A DNA stretch of 38,503 bases from Oscillospiraceae bacterium (GTDB lineage Bacteria; Bacillota; Clostridia; Oscillospirales; Oscillospiraceae): positions 1 through 38,503 of the forward strand of contig JAFXPO010000015.1 in assembly GCA_017527825.1 (NCBI GenBank), given 5' to 3'. Shown here one piece after another: positions 1-9,457 of the stretch; position 1 is the first letter of the stretch, and every line of letters starts with the position of its first letter. The translations under genes and the position numbers were made by a program. The notes beneath the pieces are model-generated. The model ran no database searches. It saw only the letters and a program-made list of their open reading frames with translations, and was not told where the DNA came from.

Positions 1-2660
1 ACAGCGTTGTTGTCGACGGACTTCGCCGTAACCGTGGCGGAGCCGACCTTGAGACCGGTAACCGTGACCGACGAGACGCCGTCCGTCAAGGCGGCGCTGC
101 TCAGCGTCGCGACGGATGTGTCATCGATCGTCCAGACAATTTCCTTGTCTGTCGCGTGGCTCGGTCCCAGCTTCGCGGAGATCGCGCCGGTCTTGCCGAC
201 CTTCACTTCTACGTTCTGCGGCAACACGTCAAATCGCTTGACTTCGTAGTCCGTGACCGTGACCGCGCAGGTTGCTTTGATGCTGCCGCAGGTAACGGTG
301 ATGGTGGCGGAGCCTTCGCTGATGGCGGCAACCACGCCGTTTGCGTCGACTGTGGCGACGCTCTCGTTGCTGCTCGACCACACCAGCGCGTCCGTGGAAT
401 CTGCGGGATTCACCGTCGCGGTGAGCGTGTCGGTGGCGGGTACGCTGTCGCTGTGCAGCGCCAGCGCGAGAGACGCGGGAATGGAAATATCGGTCGCGCC
501 GAGCGCTACAGTGACCTCACACTTTGCCGTGACGGATACGGTATCCGCGCCGTGCGCACTAGTGGCGAGAATCGTCGCCGCGCCGCCTCTGATCGCGGTG
601 ACCTTGCCGGTTTGATCGACGGTGGCAACCGTGGGATTCAGGCTGGTCCACGTCACGTCCTGATAGGTTGCGTCGTCCGGCGCAAAGGAGACAGCAAGCT
701 GACCATACTTTGCGGTGGGAAGCGCGGGGTCGACGCGAAGCGCGAGTGAGGCGGGAGAGACGGTAAGGCTTCTCACTTTAATTTCCGGCACCGTAACCTC
801 ACAGACCGCTGCAACGCCGCTGCCACCGTTCGCGGTGGCAGTGATGATGGCGGTGCCCATCGCGACGCCCGTGACCTTGCCGGTTGAATCGACGGTGGCA
901 ACAGTGTCATTGCTGCTGGACCATGTGACCGATCGGTCAGCGGCGTCGCTGGGCGACACGTCGACGATTTGCAGCTGCTCGGACTTGTGCGCCGAAACAG
1001 TCAGCGTCTCCGCGCTGAGTGTCAGGGAGCGGACTTGCACGGGAATTACCTCAACAGCGCATTCGGCGCGCTCGCCGCTCGCGTCATTGGCGGTGGCGGT
1101 AATGATCACCGTGCCGGGAGAAACACCGGTGACGCTGCCGTTCTGATCAACGACGGCAACCGACTCGTTTGAGCTGGTCCATGTGACGCTGTGGTCGTTG
1201 GCGTATTCGGGCAGGACCGCCGCCGTAAGCGATGCGCTGCGATCTTTTTCAACGGTCAGCGCGGGCGGCGTGACCGAGACATCTGTCACAAGCGCGACGA
1301 CCGTGACGGTGCGCGCAGCGGTGAAGCCGCCGTCCGCCGTGGTAACGGTGATGACTGCGGTACCCTTGCCGACGGCGGTGACCAGTCCGGCAGAGCTGAC
1401 GGTGGCGACGGTTTCATCGCTGCTGGACCAGAAAACGCGAGAATTGGTTGCGTCCGCGGGCTGCACCGAGGCAGTCAGCTGTTTCGTCTCGCCGACGGCG
1501 CCGGAGAGGTTGAGCGAGAAATCCTCCCCGCCGAGCGTGACGCCGGTGACGGGAACGGAGACGGTAACCGCGCAGCTCACCGAGACATCCCCGTACCGCG
1601 CGGATGCGGCAGTAACTGTGGCGCTGCCCGCAGCGAGCGCGGTGACGGTTACCTCGCCGCCCGCGGAGGCGCTCAGTGAGAGTACGTCGCTGTCTGAAAC
1701 GCTCCAGACAAGAGACTGGTTGGCGTCCTCCGGCAGCACGGACGCGGAAAGAGACAGCGTGCCGCCGGGAATCAACGACGCCGTGTCATCCTCAGGAGAC
1801 AGGAGGATCTGCTCCGCGCGGGGACGCACCTGCACAGCGCAGGAATCAGTGAGGTGAGTGAGTTCCTTGAGCGCTACCGTTGTGACGGTGATCTGGGCGC
1901 CGCCGGCGCCGAGGGCGGTCACAACGCCGGCGGACGATACCGTGGCGACGGTTTCGTCACTGCTGGACCACGTCACGCCGTCCGGCGCGCCCTCCGGGGA
2001 GACGGCGGCGGTCAGGGCAAGCGTATCGCCGGCGTCGAGGATTTGGGTGGAGCCGCTGATCGCTTCGCCGGCGCTGTACAGCGAGACGGAGGAGAGTTCG
2101 ACCGTGCTGAGTTCTTCGACGGCGAAGCCGGGCTTGTCGTTGAGGGCTTCTAGTGCTTCGAGGGAGGCGGGGATAATGTGATCCCTCGCGGATTCGGGGA
2201 TATAGACGGTCGCGGCGGTGACGTTGTCAAAGGCTTCGGCGTCGACCCAGATGACCGAGTCCGGGAGCGTCAGGGCGGTCGTCTTTGCGCAGGGGAACGA
2301 TCGCAGAATCAAATCTCCGTTGCCATCCTTCGCGAACAGCACCCCGTCGACCACGACAAACCTGGTGTTGCCCGCCTCTACCGCAAAGGACTCCAGCTGG
2401 GAAAAGACGGAAAACGGATTGTCCGCGTCGGTGACGATAGCGTTGACGTTTGCGCCGATCAAGATGCTTCTGACCTGGGCGGCGTCACGCAGGATCGCTT
2501 CGTCGGCAAACAGCTCGTCATCCACAACGGAAAGGATGGACAACACGCCGGTCGATGGGTCGAACGCGTAGGTCGGCTCTGCCGCCCGCGCAGGCGTGGG
2601 CAGCAGAGAAAGCATCATGACAAGCGCTAAAATCAGCGATAAAATCCTTTTTTTCAGCAT
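1..2660 (-). CDS. Secreted Ig-like (Big_2) repeat protein, C-terminus beyond the window
   Basis: The frame is open from ATG 2660 to the left edge (886 codons), so the protein is partial. A GGGAGGAT ribosome site lies 7 nt upstream. It begins with a signal peptide (basic MLKKR, hydrophobic core, A-R-A-A cleavage region near residue 25). Residues of roughly 30-170 resemble a BspA-type LRR_5 stretch (for example ALTLPDSVIWVDAEAFDN). At least eight bacterial Ig-like group 2 domains follow, each with a W-[ST]-S-S/I-[DN]-x-[ST]-V-A-T-[VL] core and a G-x-[AV]-T-[IV] strand; the eighth is cut by the window edge. Big_2 arrays are known from surface-exposed adhesins or scaffolds. I infer an extracellular, probably wall-attached protein; the anchoring end is not visible. 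Ligand unknown. Confidence 0.88.
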   Translation of the reverse strand, partial: MLKKRILSLILALVMMLSLLPTPARAAEPTYAFDPSTGVLSILSVVDDELFADEAILRDAAQVRSILIGANVNAIVTDADNPFSVFSQLESFAVEAGNTRFVVVDGVLFAKDGNGDLILRSFPCAKTTALTLPDSVIWVDAEAFDNVTAATVYIPESARDHIIPASLEALEALNDKPGFAVEELSTVELSSVSLYSAGEAISGSTQILDAGDTLALTAAVSPEGAPDGVTWSSSDETVATVSSAGVVTALGAGGAQITVTTVALKELTHLTDSCAVQVRPRAEQILLSPEDDTASLIPGGTLSLSASVLPEDANQSLVWSVSDSDVLSLSASAGGEVTVTALAAGSATVTAASARYGDVSVSCAVTVSVPVTGVTLGGEDFSLNLSGAVGETKQLTASVQPADATNSRVFWSSSDETVATVSSAGLVTAVGKGTAVITVTTADGGFTAARTVTVVALVTDVSVTPPALTVEKDRSASLTAAVLPEYANDHSVTWTSSNESVAVVDQNGSVTGVSPGTVIITATANDASGERAECAVEVIPVQVRSLTLSAETLTVSAHKSEQLQIVDVSPSDAADRSVTWSSSNDTVATVDSTGKVTGVAMGTAIITATANGGSGVAAVCEVTVPEIKVRSLTVSPASLALRVDPALPTAKYGQLAVSFAPDDATYQDVTWTSLNPTVATVDQTGKVTAIRGGAATILATSAHGADTVSVTAKCEVTVALGATDISIPASLALALHSDSVPATDTLTATVNPADSTDALVWSSSNESVATVDANGVVAAISEGSATITVTCGSIKATCAVTVTDYEVKRFDVLPQNVEVKVGKTGAISAKLGPSHATDKEIVWTIDDTSVATLSSAALTDGVSSVTVTGLKVGSATVTAKSVDNNA

Positions 2661-2753
2661 CGGACCTATCCTCCCGGAAAAACGCGTCAGCGTTAATAAC
2701 ACATTATTTATATTTTTATCGACCCAAAACGCGAAAACCTTAGAGCTGAGACT

Positions 2754-2798
2754 GCCCAAAAAAGCAAAAACAGCGGGCAGCCAAACGGCTGCCCGCTG
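2754..2798 (-). terminator. Rho-independent terminator after guaD
   Basis: An 11-bp perfect stem (2773-2783 with 2788-2798, loop AAAC) is followed on the minus strand by a T-rich tail, just downstream of the guanine deaminase stop codon. Confidence 0.85.
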
Positions 2799-2818
2799 CG
2801 GGTGAATCCGCGCGAAGA

Positions 2819-4075
2819 TCAGACGACCTGTCTGCCATCAGACCAGACCGCGCGGATCGCGCTCTTGTCCATGAGATAGATGCTGCGCTCGAAGCGCTCG
2901 CGCAGCGACAGTTTCCGCACCGGCTCGGCAAGCACCGCGTCGTCCACAACAATGGCGTGAAGCGGCTTGCCCCTGGAAAAGCCGCCGTCGGCGCCGAAGT
3001 AGCGGTGACCCGCGGTGGAGCCGAGGTAATAGGCTTCGTCCACGGTGAGAAATTCCGCCTCGCCGTCGGTCTGCATGTGCAGAATCTTCGACGCGCGAAT
3101 GCTCATGGTGATGACGCGGTTCATGGCAAGAATCGCGCCGCCGGCGATGTCGCTGCCCAGCGTCACCCACACGCCCTCGCGGAGCATGGTGCGAATGGGG
3201 GCGACGCCGGAGCAGATGTTGATGTTGCTGCCCGCGCAGTGCGCCACCACCACGTTGTGCTTGAGCAGCGCTTCCCGCTCCCGCGCGTCGGAGTGGACGC
3301 AGTGCGCCATGACCGTGTGATCCTTCCAAAGCCCGTACTTCGCGTAGGTCTCCCAGTATTGGTCGCAGTCCGGGTGCAGCTCCTTGACGAAGGCAATCTC
3401 GCCGCCGTTCTCAGAGAGGTGGGACTGGACGCGCAGGTCCCGTTCCTCGCTCAGCGCCCCCAGCCATGCCATCAGTTCATTGGTGCAGGAAGGCGTGAAG
3501 CGCGGCGTGAGAATGGGCTTGATGTGTTCAAAGCGCTTGCAGGCATCCAGCCAGCGCAGGGTTTCCCGCTTGCTTTCCTCGGTGGATTCCCTCAGCACGT
3601 CGCCGCTGTTGCGATCCATGTTCACCTTGCCGACGCAGCCTGTCACCCCCGCGCGTTCTAACTCCTCCATGAGGATCAGCGTCGCGTCTGTGTGCAGAGA
3701 TGAGAACATGCAGACCCGCGTCGTCCCGCCGGTGATGAGGTCGTTTGCCAGACGCCGGTAGGTGCGGCGGGCGTAGTCCGTGTCCGCGAAGCGGGCTTCG
3801 GTTTTGAACGTGTAGGTGTTGAGCCACTCCATCAGCGGCAAATCCATGCCCATGCCCAGCATGGGGTATTGCGGCGCGTGGAGATGCATGTCCACGAAGG
3901 AGGGCATCAGGAGCTTGTCGCCATAGTCAATATATGCAGCATCCGCATGATTCGGCGCGATGGGCAGCACGTCCGCCACCTGTCCCGCGTCGTCCAGCAC
4001 CAGTGCGCCGTGCTCCATCGTGACCAACTCGCCCAGCTTGGGAGAATAGACAATATTTCCTTGTAAAATTTTCAC
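2819..4075 (-). CDS. guaD: Guanine deaminase
   Basis: This amidohydrolase-superfamily enzyme should convert guanine to xanthine and ammonia in the cytosol (purine salvage). Zinc and active-site motifs appear in family order: PSFVDMHLHAPQY (the HxH pair), TPRFTPSC, QSHLSEN, VMAHCVH, AHCAGSN and TLGSDIAGG (Asp ligand). The MHLHAPQY and TPRF signatures separate guanine deaminase from cytosine, adenosine and chlorohydrolase relatives. A TTG at 4084 would give 421 residues, but I prefer GTG at 4075 (418 residues). It starts MKILQGNIVYSP as in relatives and sits 9 nt after a GAAGAGAG ribosome site. It is monocistronic, with its own promoter and terminator, divergent from spoIIP. Confidence 0.9.
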   Translation of the reverse strand: MKILQGNIVYSPKLGELVTMEHGALVLDDAGQVADVLPIAPNHADAAYIDYGDKLLMPSFVDMHLHAPQYPMLGMGMDLPLMEWLNTYTFKTEARFADTDYARRTYRRLANDLITGGTTRVCMFSSLHTDATLILMEELERAGVTGCVGKVNMDRNSGDVLRESTEESKRETLRWLDACKRFEHIKPILTPRFTPSCTNELMAWLGALSEERDLRVQSHLSENGGEIAFVKELHPDCDQYWETYAKYGLWKDHTVMAHCVHSDAREREALLKHNVVVAHCAGSNINICSGVAPIRTMLREGVWVTLGSDIAGGAILAMNRVITMSIRASKILHMQTDGEAEFLTVDEAYYLGSTAGHRYFGADGGFSRGKPLHAIVVDDAVLAEPVRKLSLRERFERSIYLMDKSAIRAVWSDGRQVV

Positions 4076-4108
4076 AAAAATCAACTCTCTTCAATAAAGG
4101 TCGTCGTC

Positions 4109-4137
4109 ATATTAGCACAAATCGCACGGCATTGCAA
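4109..4137 (-). promoter_or_regulatory. Sigma-A promoter of guaD
   Basis: On the minus strand TTGCAA (4137-4132), a 17-nt spacer and TAATAT (4114-4109) lie about 35 nt upstream of the guaD start. Confidence 0.6.
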
Positions 4138-4141
4138 GTGC

Positions 4142-4170
4142 GCATATTTCGCCGTATCCGCGCATAGGTT
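4142..4170 (+). promoter_or_regulatory. Sigma-E-like sporulation promoter of spoIIP
   Basis: GCATATT (4142-4148) matches the Bacillus sigma-E -35 consensus KMATATT exactly. After 14 nt comes CATAGGTT (4163-4170), which agrees with CATACAMT at the CATA core and the last T. It lies 30 nt before the spoIIP start. SpoIIP is known to be made in the mother cell under sigma-E, so context and motif agree. Confidence 0.6.
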
Positions 4171-4200
4171 TGTCCGAGAAACGGAACAGCGGAGGTACCT

Positions 4201-5349
4201 ATGAAAACACGTTTTTTTTGCCGTGCGCTGCGCGGCGGCGCGGCGCTGGGGCTTGCGATCACGACGCTGTGGGCTGTGGCGGTCGCCGCGTCGGCGAACA
4301 GTCTGGATGAAGCGGCGCGATCCTTTGGCGGCGGCGCGATCCCGCTGGCGATCGTGCGATTTGAGCGAGGGGTCAGCGGTACGGAGCCGAAGCTGTCGCC
4401 GGGGGCGGAGATCGCGCTGCGAAGCATGCCGCTCCTGCTCGCCGCAGACGGCGGGGCAGAACAGCCAGACGGCGAGCAGGCGCGAGAAGAGCAAGCGCCG
4501 GAAACCGAAGACCAGTCACGCCCGTCCGCGCAGAGCGAACCGGACGCGCCGATGCCGGAAATCAGTGTGCGGGATAACGGGGTACCGGCTACCACGCTGC
4601 GCCCCTCTGACCCGTCCGGCTTTCTGACGACGGGACGGGTCTACGTCCACAACACCTCTGCCGCGCCGCTGGCGCAGAGCGATCTGGAGGGCGGATTCTC
4701 CGCCGTGCTGACGGAGGACGCGCCGCAGGTGCTGATCGTCCACACCCACGGCTGCGAGGCGTACACGATGCCGGTGGGGGAGGAGTACGAAGCGTCCGAC
4801 GACCACCGCACGCTGGATGAGACCAAGAACGTGGTGCGCGTCGGCGACGAGATCGCGCGCGTGCTGGAGGACGCGGGTATCGGCGTCCTGCATGACCGGA
4901 CGCTCCACGACTACCCAAGCTATTCCGGCGCGTACAACCGCTCGCTGGAGACGGTGGAGCGCTATCGCGCGGAGCACCCGTCCATTGTCTACATCTTCGA
5001 CGTGCATCGAGACGCGGTGGCGGACGCGCAGGGGAATCAGTACAAGCTGCTGTGCGCCGAGGAGCCGAACGCCGCGCAGCTGGAGTTTGTCATTGGCTCC
5101 AACGGCGGCGGACTGAGCCACGACAACTGGCGCGATAATCTGCGCCTCGCCTGCGCGGTGCAGGAGACGCTGCTGACCGACTATCCCACGCTGATGCGCC
5201 CCATCATTGTGCGCAACTCCCGTTACAACCAGCAGGTGACTACCGGCTCTCTGCTCATCGAGGTGGGCACGGCGGGGAACTCGCTGGAGGAGGCGTTGGT
5301 AGCGGCGCGGCTGTTCGCGGAGGGCTTTGCCAAGACGGTGAAGGGATAA
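4201..5349 (+). CDS. spoIIP: Stage II sporulation protein P (engulfment peptidoglycan hydrolase)
   Basis: In Bacillus SpoIIP is the amidase/endopeptidase of the SpoIID-SpoIIM-SpoIIP engulfment machine, anchored in the mother-cell membrane. The 382-residue product has a single N-terminal hydrophobic segment (about residues 10-32), a low-complexity linker rich in E, Q, D and P (about 80-125), and a C-terminal catalytic domain. The domain shows VLIVHTHGCEAY (near 176-187), NVVRVGDEIARVLEDAGI, HDYPSYSGAYNRSLE, IFDVHRDA and LLIEVGTAGNS, the SpoIIP/amidase_3-like hallmarks with zinc-binding His and Glu candidates. A GGAGGT site lies 4 nt upstream of ATG. It is a single-gene unit between a sigma-E-like promoter and a terminator. 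It is the clearest sign that the host makes spores. Confidence 0.93.
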   Translation: MKTRFFCRALRGGAALGLAITTLWAVAVAASANSLDEAARSFGGGAIPLAIVRFERGVSGTEPKLSPGAEIALRSMPLLLAADGGAEQPDGEQAREEQAPETEDQSRPSAQSEPDAPMPEISVRDNGVPATTLRPSDPSGFLTTGRVYVHNTSAAPLAQSDLEGGFSAVLTEDAPQVLIVHTHGCEAYTMPVGEEYEASDDHRTLDETKNVVRVGDEIARVLEDAGIGVLHDRTLHDYPSYSGAYNRSLETVERYRAEHPSIVYIFDVHRDAVADAQGNQYKLLCAEEPNAAQLEFVIGSNGGGLSHDNWRDNLRLACAVQETLLTDYPTLMRPIIVRNSRYNQQVTTGSLLIEVGTAGNSLEEALVAARLFAEGFAKTVKG

Positions 5350-5350
5350 G

Positions 5351-5378
5351 AAAAAAGAAGGCTTGCGCCTTCTTTTTT
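5351..5378. terminator. Bidirectional terminator between spoIIP and htpG
   Basis: A perfect 12-bp stem (5351-5362 with 5367-5378, loop TTGC) has an A tract on one side and a T tract on the other. It can therefore end both convergent genes. Confidence 0.88.
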
Positions 5379-5385
5379 CATGCGA

Positions 5386-7263
5386 TTACTTCATTAGTTC
5401 CGCAATCATATCGGTGTACGCGCCGGGGTCATCCAGTGGGAGACCCGCAATCAGCAGCGCCTGATTGTAGAGAATTTTCGCATACAGCTCCGCCCTGGGA
5501 CGGTCGGTTTTAAGCGCCTCCTCCATCGCCAGCACCGAGGGGTGCGCGGTATTGAGTTCGAGGATGCGGTCCGCCTTGACCGGCTCCGGCATGTCGAAGT
5601 TCTTGAAATACTTCTCCATTTCGAAGCTGAAGCCCTGCCCCGCGGACATGCAGGCGGGATGGGTCTTGAGCCGGTGGGAAGCCTTCACCTCCTTGACTCT
5701 GTCGCCCAGCGTCTCCTTGACAAACTGCATCAGTTCGGTTTTTTCATCGACGCTCACGCTCTCCTCGCCGCCCAGCTCCAAATCGCCGTCGACGATGGAG
5801 CGGAAGGGTTTGTCCGCGTAGTTTTGCAGTCCCTGGAGCACAAACTCGTCCGCCTCACCGGTGAGGTAGAGGACCTCGTAGTTCTTGTCCTTCAAAAGTT
5901 CTGTCTGCGGCAGGGCGTCGATGAGCGCAACGCTCTCGCCCGCGGCGTAGTAGATGCACTTCTGGCTCTCCGGCATGCGGTCGGCGTACTCGCGCAGGCT
6001 TGTGAGCTTCTTCTCCGTGGAGGAATAGAACATCAGCAGGTCCTTCAGCTCGTCCTTGCGCGTCTCTCCGCCTTCGCCCGCGACGCCGTAGCACAGCGCA
6101 CGACCGTAGTTGCGGTAGAACTTTTCGTAGCCCTCGCGGTCGTCCTTCATGAACTTTTCCAGGTCGGCGAGAATCTTCTTTTCCAGGTTTTTCGCGATGA
6201 CCCTGAGCTGACGGTCGTGCTGCAACAGCTCGCGGGAGATGTTCAGCGACAGGTCGGGAGAATCCACCACGCCGCGCACAAAGCGCAGGTAATCCGGCAG
6301 CAGCGCGTCGCACTTGTCCATGATCATCACGCCCGCGCTGTAGAGCTGCAAGCCCTTTTCAAAGGCTTCCGTGTTGAAGTTCAGCGGCTTGCCGGAGGGA
6401 ATGAACATCAGCGCGCGGTAGGTCACACTGCCCTCCACGGACACGGTGATGACGCGCTGGGGCTTCTCGAAGTCATGCGCCAGCTCCTGATAGAACTTGG
6501 CGTACTCGTCGTCCGTGACCTCGCTGCGCTTGCGCTGCCAAAGCGGTACCATGGAGTTGATGGTGGTCAGCTCGTCGACCATTTCATACTCTGGCTTTTC
6601 GGGGTCGCTGCCCTCTTTTTCCTTCTGCACGGGCGTGAGCATGCGGATGGGGTAACGGACGTAATCGGAGTACTTCTTGATGAGGGAATACAGCTTGTAG
6701 TTGTCCATGTACTCGCTGTACTTCTCGTCCTCCGTGTCCTCCTTGACGTGCATGATGATATCGGTGCCGACGTCTGCTTTCTCGCATTCGGTGACGGTGT
6801 AGCCGTCCGCGCCGGAGGACTGCCACCGGTATGCCTGCTCGGAGCCGTATTTCTTCGTGACGACGGTGATCTCATCGGCGATCATGAACGCGGAGTAGAA
6901 GCCCACGCCGAACTGGCCGATGATGTCCACGTCCTCACTCTCGCCGTGATCCTTGCGAAACTGGTAGGAGCCGGAAGCAGCGATGACGCCGAGATTGTTT
7001 TCCAGCTCGTCCATGTCCATGCCGATGCCGTTGTCGGACACGGTGATGGTGCGCTTGTCCTTGTCCACGCTGATCTCAATGAAGAAATCGCCGCGGTTCT
7101 TGCCCACCTTGTCGTCGGTGAGGGAGAGATAGCAGAGCTTGTCAATGGCGTCGCTGGCGTTGGAGATGATCTCGCGCAGGAAGATTTCCTTGTGCGTATA
7201 GATGGAGTTGATCATCAGATCCAGCAGACGCTTGGACTCCGCCTTGAATTGCTTTTTTTCCAT
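5386..7263 (-). CDS. htpG: Chaperone HtpG (Hsp90)
   Basis: This is a cytosolic ATP-dependent dimeric chaperone of the GHKL superfamily. The N-terminal nucleotide-binding domain shows REIISNASDAIDKL (motif I Asn), DNGIGMDMDEL (motif II) and GQFGVGFYSAFMIAD (motif III lid). Further on, VDSPDLSLNISRELLQHDR is the highly conserved middle-domain loop with its catalytic Arg region. At 625 residues the length is normal for bacterial HtpG. A start at 7329 would add 22 unrelated residues and run through the promoter; ATG 7263 has an AAAGGAAG site 7-8 nt upstream and begins MEKKQFKAES as expected. It is single-gene, convergent with spoIIP. Confidence 0.96.
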   Translation of the reverse strand: MEKKQFKAESKRLLDLMINSIYTHKEIFLREIISNASDAIDKLCYLSLTDDKVGKNRGDFFIEISVDKDKRTITVSDNGIGMDMDELENNLGVIAASGSYQFRKDHGESEDVDIIGQFGVGFYSAFMIADEITVVTKKYGSEQAYRWQSSGADGYTVTECEKADVGTDIIMHVKEDTEDEKYSEYMDNYKLYSLIKKYSDYVRYPIRMLTPVQKEKEGSDPEKPEYEMVDELTTINSMVPLWQRKRSEVTDDEYAKFYQELAHDFEKPQRVITVSVEGSVTYRALMFIPSGKPLNFNTEAFEKGLQLYSAGVMIMDKCDALLPDYLRFVRGVVDSPDLSLNISRELLQHDRQLRVIAKNLEKKILADLEKFMKDDREGYEKFYRNYGRALCYGVAGEGGETRKDELKDLLMFYSSTEKKLTSLREYADRMPESQKCIYYAAGESVALIDALPQTELLKDKNYEVLYLTGEADEFVLQGLQNYADKPFRSIVDGDLELGGEESVSVDEKTELMQFVKETLGDRVKEVKASHRLKTHPACMSAGQGFSFEMEKYFKNFDMPEPVKADRILELNTAHPSVLAMEEALKTDRPRAELYAKILYNQALLIAGLPLDDPGAYTDMIAELMK

Positions 7264-7297
7264 AACAACACTTCCTTTGGTGAAAATAACAACAGAT

Positions 7298-7325
7298 ATT
7301 ATACCACAAAAATCGCGCCGTGCAA
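7298..7325 (-). promoter_or_regulatory. Sigma-A promoter of htpG, overlapping the upstream terminator
   Basis: TTGCAC (7325-7320), a 16-nt spacer and a perfect TATAAT (7303-7298) occur on the minus strand 34 nt before the htpG start. The -35 box lies within the loop and stem of the terminator of the preceding gene. Confidence 0.65.
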
Positions 7326-7341
7326 GCACGGCGCGATTTTT
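7308..7341 (-). terminator. Terminator of the GH26-like gene
   Basis: A 15-bp perfect stem (7308-7322 with 7327-7341, loop CAAG) ends in a T run on the minus strand, 12 nt after the stop codon of the upstream gene. Confidence 0.85.
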
Positions 7342-7353
7342 CGGGAGACCGGT

Positions 7354-9423
7354 TCAGTTGGCGTCGGTATAGGGCATGTTCGTCTCGATGAACATGCCGC
7401 GCTCCGCGCTCCAGCCAACGTTGAAGCCCAGCGCCTTGCCGAGGTGGCGGAGCTGGTAGAAGGTGTGGCCGCTGCCGTCGTAGGTAATGGTGAACGCGTC
7501 CAGACCGCTTGCCTGACCGTCCACCAGCGTGGCGCCGGTGAACTTCTGGTAGGTCTGGTTCCCGCTGAACGGGAGCTTGCCTTCGGTGCCGTTCGGGTTG
7601 GCATAGGCGCTCCTGCTGGCGATACCGATACCGCTCTCCGGGCTCCACATCACGTTAAACTGCGCCGATGTGCCGTTGAGCAGTTGCGCGATGTCGCGCA
7701 GGCGGACGTAGTTGGTCTGGTTGCCGGCGGCGTCCTTGAGCGCGTAAGCGGTCAGCGTGATGGGCTTATTGTCCAGCGAGACGCTTTGCGTGCTGGCATA
7801 GGCGACGTTTGCCGCCGGCGCGGGCGCGGCCGTGTAGCCTTCGGTGATCTTCACATTGCCGCCGATATAGCTGAGCGTGTAGACCTTGGCGGGAACGGTA
7901 TAGCCCGCGTTGTCGCTGAGGGTGACCTCCAGCTTGTGATTGCCTTCGCCAAGGGTGTTGAGGTCGACCCGGAGCTGGTTGGGAGAACCGGTAGTGGCAG
8001 TGGTCTTGCCGTCCAGCACCCAGGTGGCGGACATATCGCTGCTGTGATAGGTGCGGCCGGTGGCGCCGAGCACGAGCGTGCCGGTCATGGCTTCGTTCAG
8101 CTTCTGGATGGGGATGTAGGTCGCGGCGGACTTCTCGCCCGAAGCGATCAGGGTGGGGTTCGCGTGGATTGCCTCGCCGACAGCCGTCTTGACGGCGCCG
8201 GTCAGGGTGTAATCGTTGCCGTTAAAGCTCTTGTCGAAGTAGACGAGCGCCTTGACTTCGGGGTACGCCATGGTCACGGTGGAGAATTCCTTGGCTGCCT
8301 TCACGGAAGCAAAAGACTCGCCGTAGGCGCGATGGACGCCGCTTTCAGTGGCGACGACGGGCTTGCCCTTGGCACGGGCGACCGCGACGACCTCGGCGGC
8401 ACTGTTGATCGGATCGGCAAAGCGACCGGAGTGGGTGAACTCCTGCCACATGATGCTGTCACCGCCCGGATTGGTGTAGTTGTAGTACAGGGACATGCCG
8501 ATCCAGTCCACCAGCGCGTTGTTCGGGTAGAAGTCCGCGAGGTTCACGCCCCAGCTGGAGGAATAGTTGGGCGACCAGACCAGCTCTGCATTGGGCGCGA
8601 GGGAACGCGCCAGGGAGGCGACGTGGTTGTACGCGGCGATGAAGTCCGCAGGCGTCACGGTGCTCGTCCAGACGTTGAACTCCGCGCCGATGCGGACGAG
8701 GACGGGACTCTTGAGCTTCGCGAGGTAGTTGAAGGTCTTTTGAAGGCTGGCGTCGTAGGCGCCGGAGGGGATGGCGCGGGCGGTGGCGCCCTCACCCTTG
8801 AAGTTGAGGTTGATGAGGATGACGCGCTTGCCGTCCGCCTTGGGGGCGATCAGATAGTCAAAGGCGTCAGCGCTCTGGCTCTCCAGCTCCACATATACGG
8901 AGACGATGCTTCCGTTGCTGTAGCTGCCGTCGATCGGCGTGCCGTAGAACGTGCCGGAGGGCGCGGCAATCTTGGAACCGTAGGTGTTGCTTTGGGTGTA
9001 GGACGCGGCATAGATGCCGTAGAACGGCTCCAGCGCTGCCAGATGGGTCTGGCAGCGGGTAATCATATCCGCGCGGTCAATACCCAGGCTCTGAAGATAC
9101 TGGCTGACCTCAAGGAGCGCCTTGGTGTTCTTGATGGCGCCGTCCCAGTCGTTATTCTTCTCGTAGACCTCATGCTCAAGGCGCCAGAGATAGACGTTGT
9201 AGAAATTGTGGGCGATATCCTCGTTACGCTCGAACTTGGCGAGGAAAGCGAGGTAGGCGTCGCCTTTTGCCATGACGTCCGCTTCGTTGCCGCTCTCGAT
9301 CGCCGTATTGTAGGCGCTGAGAAGCGGCCAATAGCCCTTGGGCAGCTCCGCAAAGGCGTTGACGCAGAGGAGAGAAAGGGACAGGGAAAGTGCGAGAATC
9401 AGGGAAAAGATGCGATGTTTCAT
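7354..9423 (-). CDS. Secreted GH26-like glycoside hydrolase with C-terminal copper-amine-oxidase-like domain
   Basis: This 689-residue protein has a signal peptide (MKHRIFSLILALSLSLSLL, cleavage after A-F-A near 26). An alpha-helical region spans about 27-150. A (beta/alpha)8 domain about 180-420 resembles GH26 endo-mannanases: RIGAEFNVWT carries the likely acid/base Glu248, AELVWSPN follows, and VATESGVHRA carries the likely nucleophile Glu360. A beta domain about 465-560 follows. The C-terminus carries the YVRLRDIAQLL ... FYQLRHLGKALGFNVGWS motif of the copper-amine-oxidase N-terminal-like domain common on clostridial secreted proteins. I infer an extracellular beta-mannan or related polysaccharide hydrolase. 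The usual His before the acid/base Glu is Ala here, so substrate is uncertain. Own promoter and terminator. Confidence 0.78.
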   Translation of the reverse strand: MKHRIFSLILALSLSLSLLCVNAFAELPKGYWPLLSAYNTAIESGNEADVMAKGDAYLAFLAKFERNEDIAHNFYNVYLWRLEHEVYEKNNDWDGAIKNTKALLEVSQYLQSLGIDRADMITRCQTHLAALEPFYGIYAASYTQSNTYGSKIAAPSGTFYGTPIDGSYSNGSIVSVYVELESQSADAFDYLIAPKADGKRVILINLNFKGEGATARAIPSGAYDASLQKTFNYLAKLKSPVLVRIGAEFNVWTSTVTPADFIAAYNHVASLARSLAPNAELVWSPNYSSSWGVNLADFYPNNALVDWIGMSLYYNYTNPGGDSIMWQEFTHSGRFADPINSAAEVVAVARAKGKPVVATESGVHRAYGESFASVKAAKEFSTVTMAYPEVKALVYFDKSFNGNDYTLTGAVKTAVGEAIHANPTLIASGEKSAATYIPIQKLNEAMTGTLVLGATGRTYHSSDMSATWVLDGKTTATTGSPNQLRVDLNTLGEGNHKLEVTLSDNAGYTVPAKVYTLSYIGGNVKITEGYTAAPAPAANVAYASTQSVSLDNKPITLTAYALKDAAGNQTNYVRLRDIAQLLNGTSAQFNVMWSPESGIGIASRSAYANPNGTEGKLPFSGNQTYQKFTGATLVDGQASGLDAFTITYDGSGHTFYQLRHLGKALGFNVGWSAERGMFIETNMPYTDAN

Positions 9424-9457
9424 GCGTATTTGCGTCCTTTCGTTGTGAAGTACTGAA

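Noticed and set aside
5542..9456. A 1304-codon plus-strand frame across htpG and the GH26-like gene
   Set aside because: It is the antisense shadow of two well-supported genes in GC-rich DNA; no domain or ribosome site.
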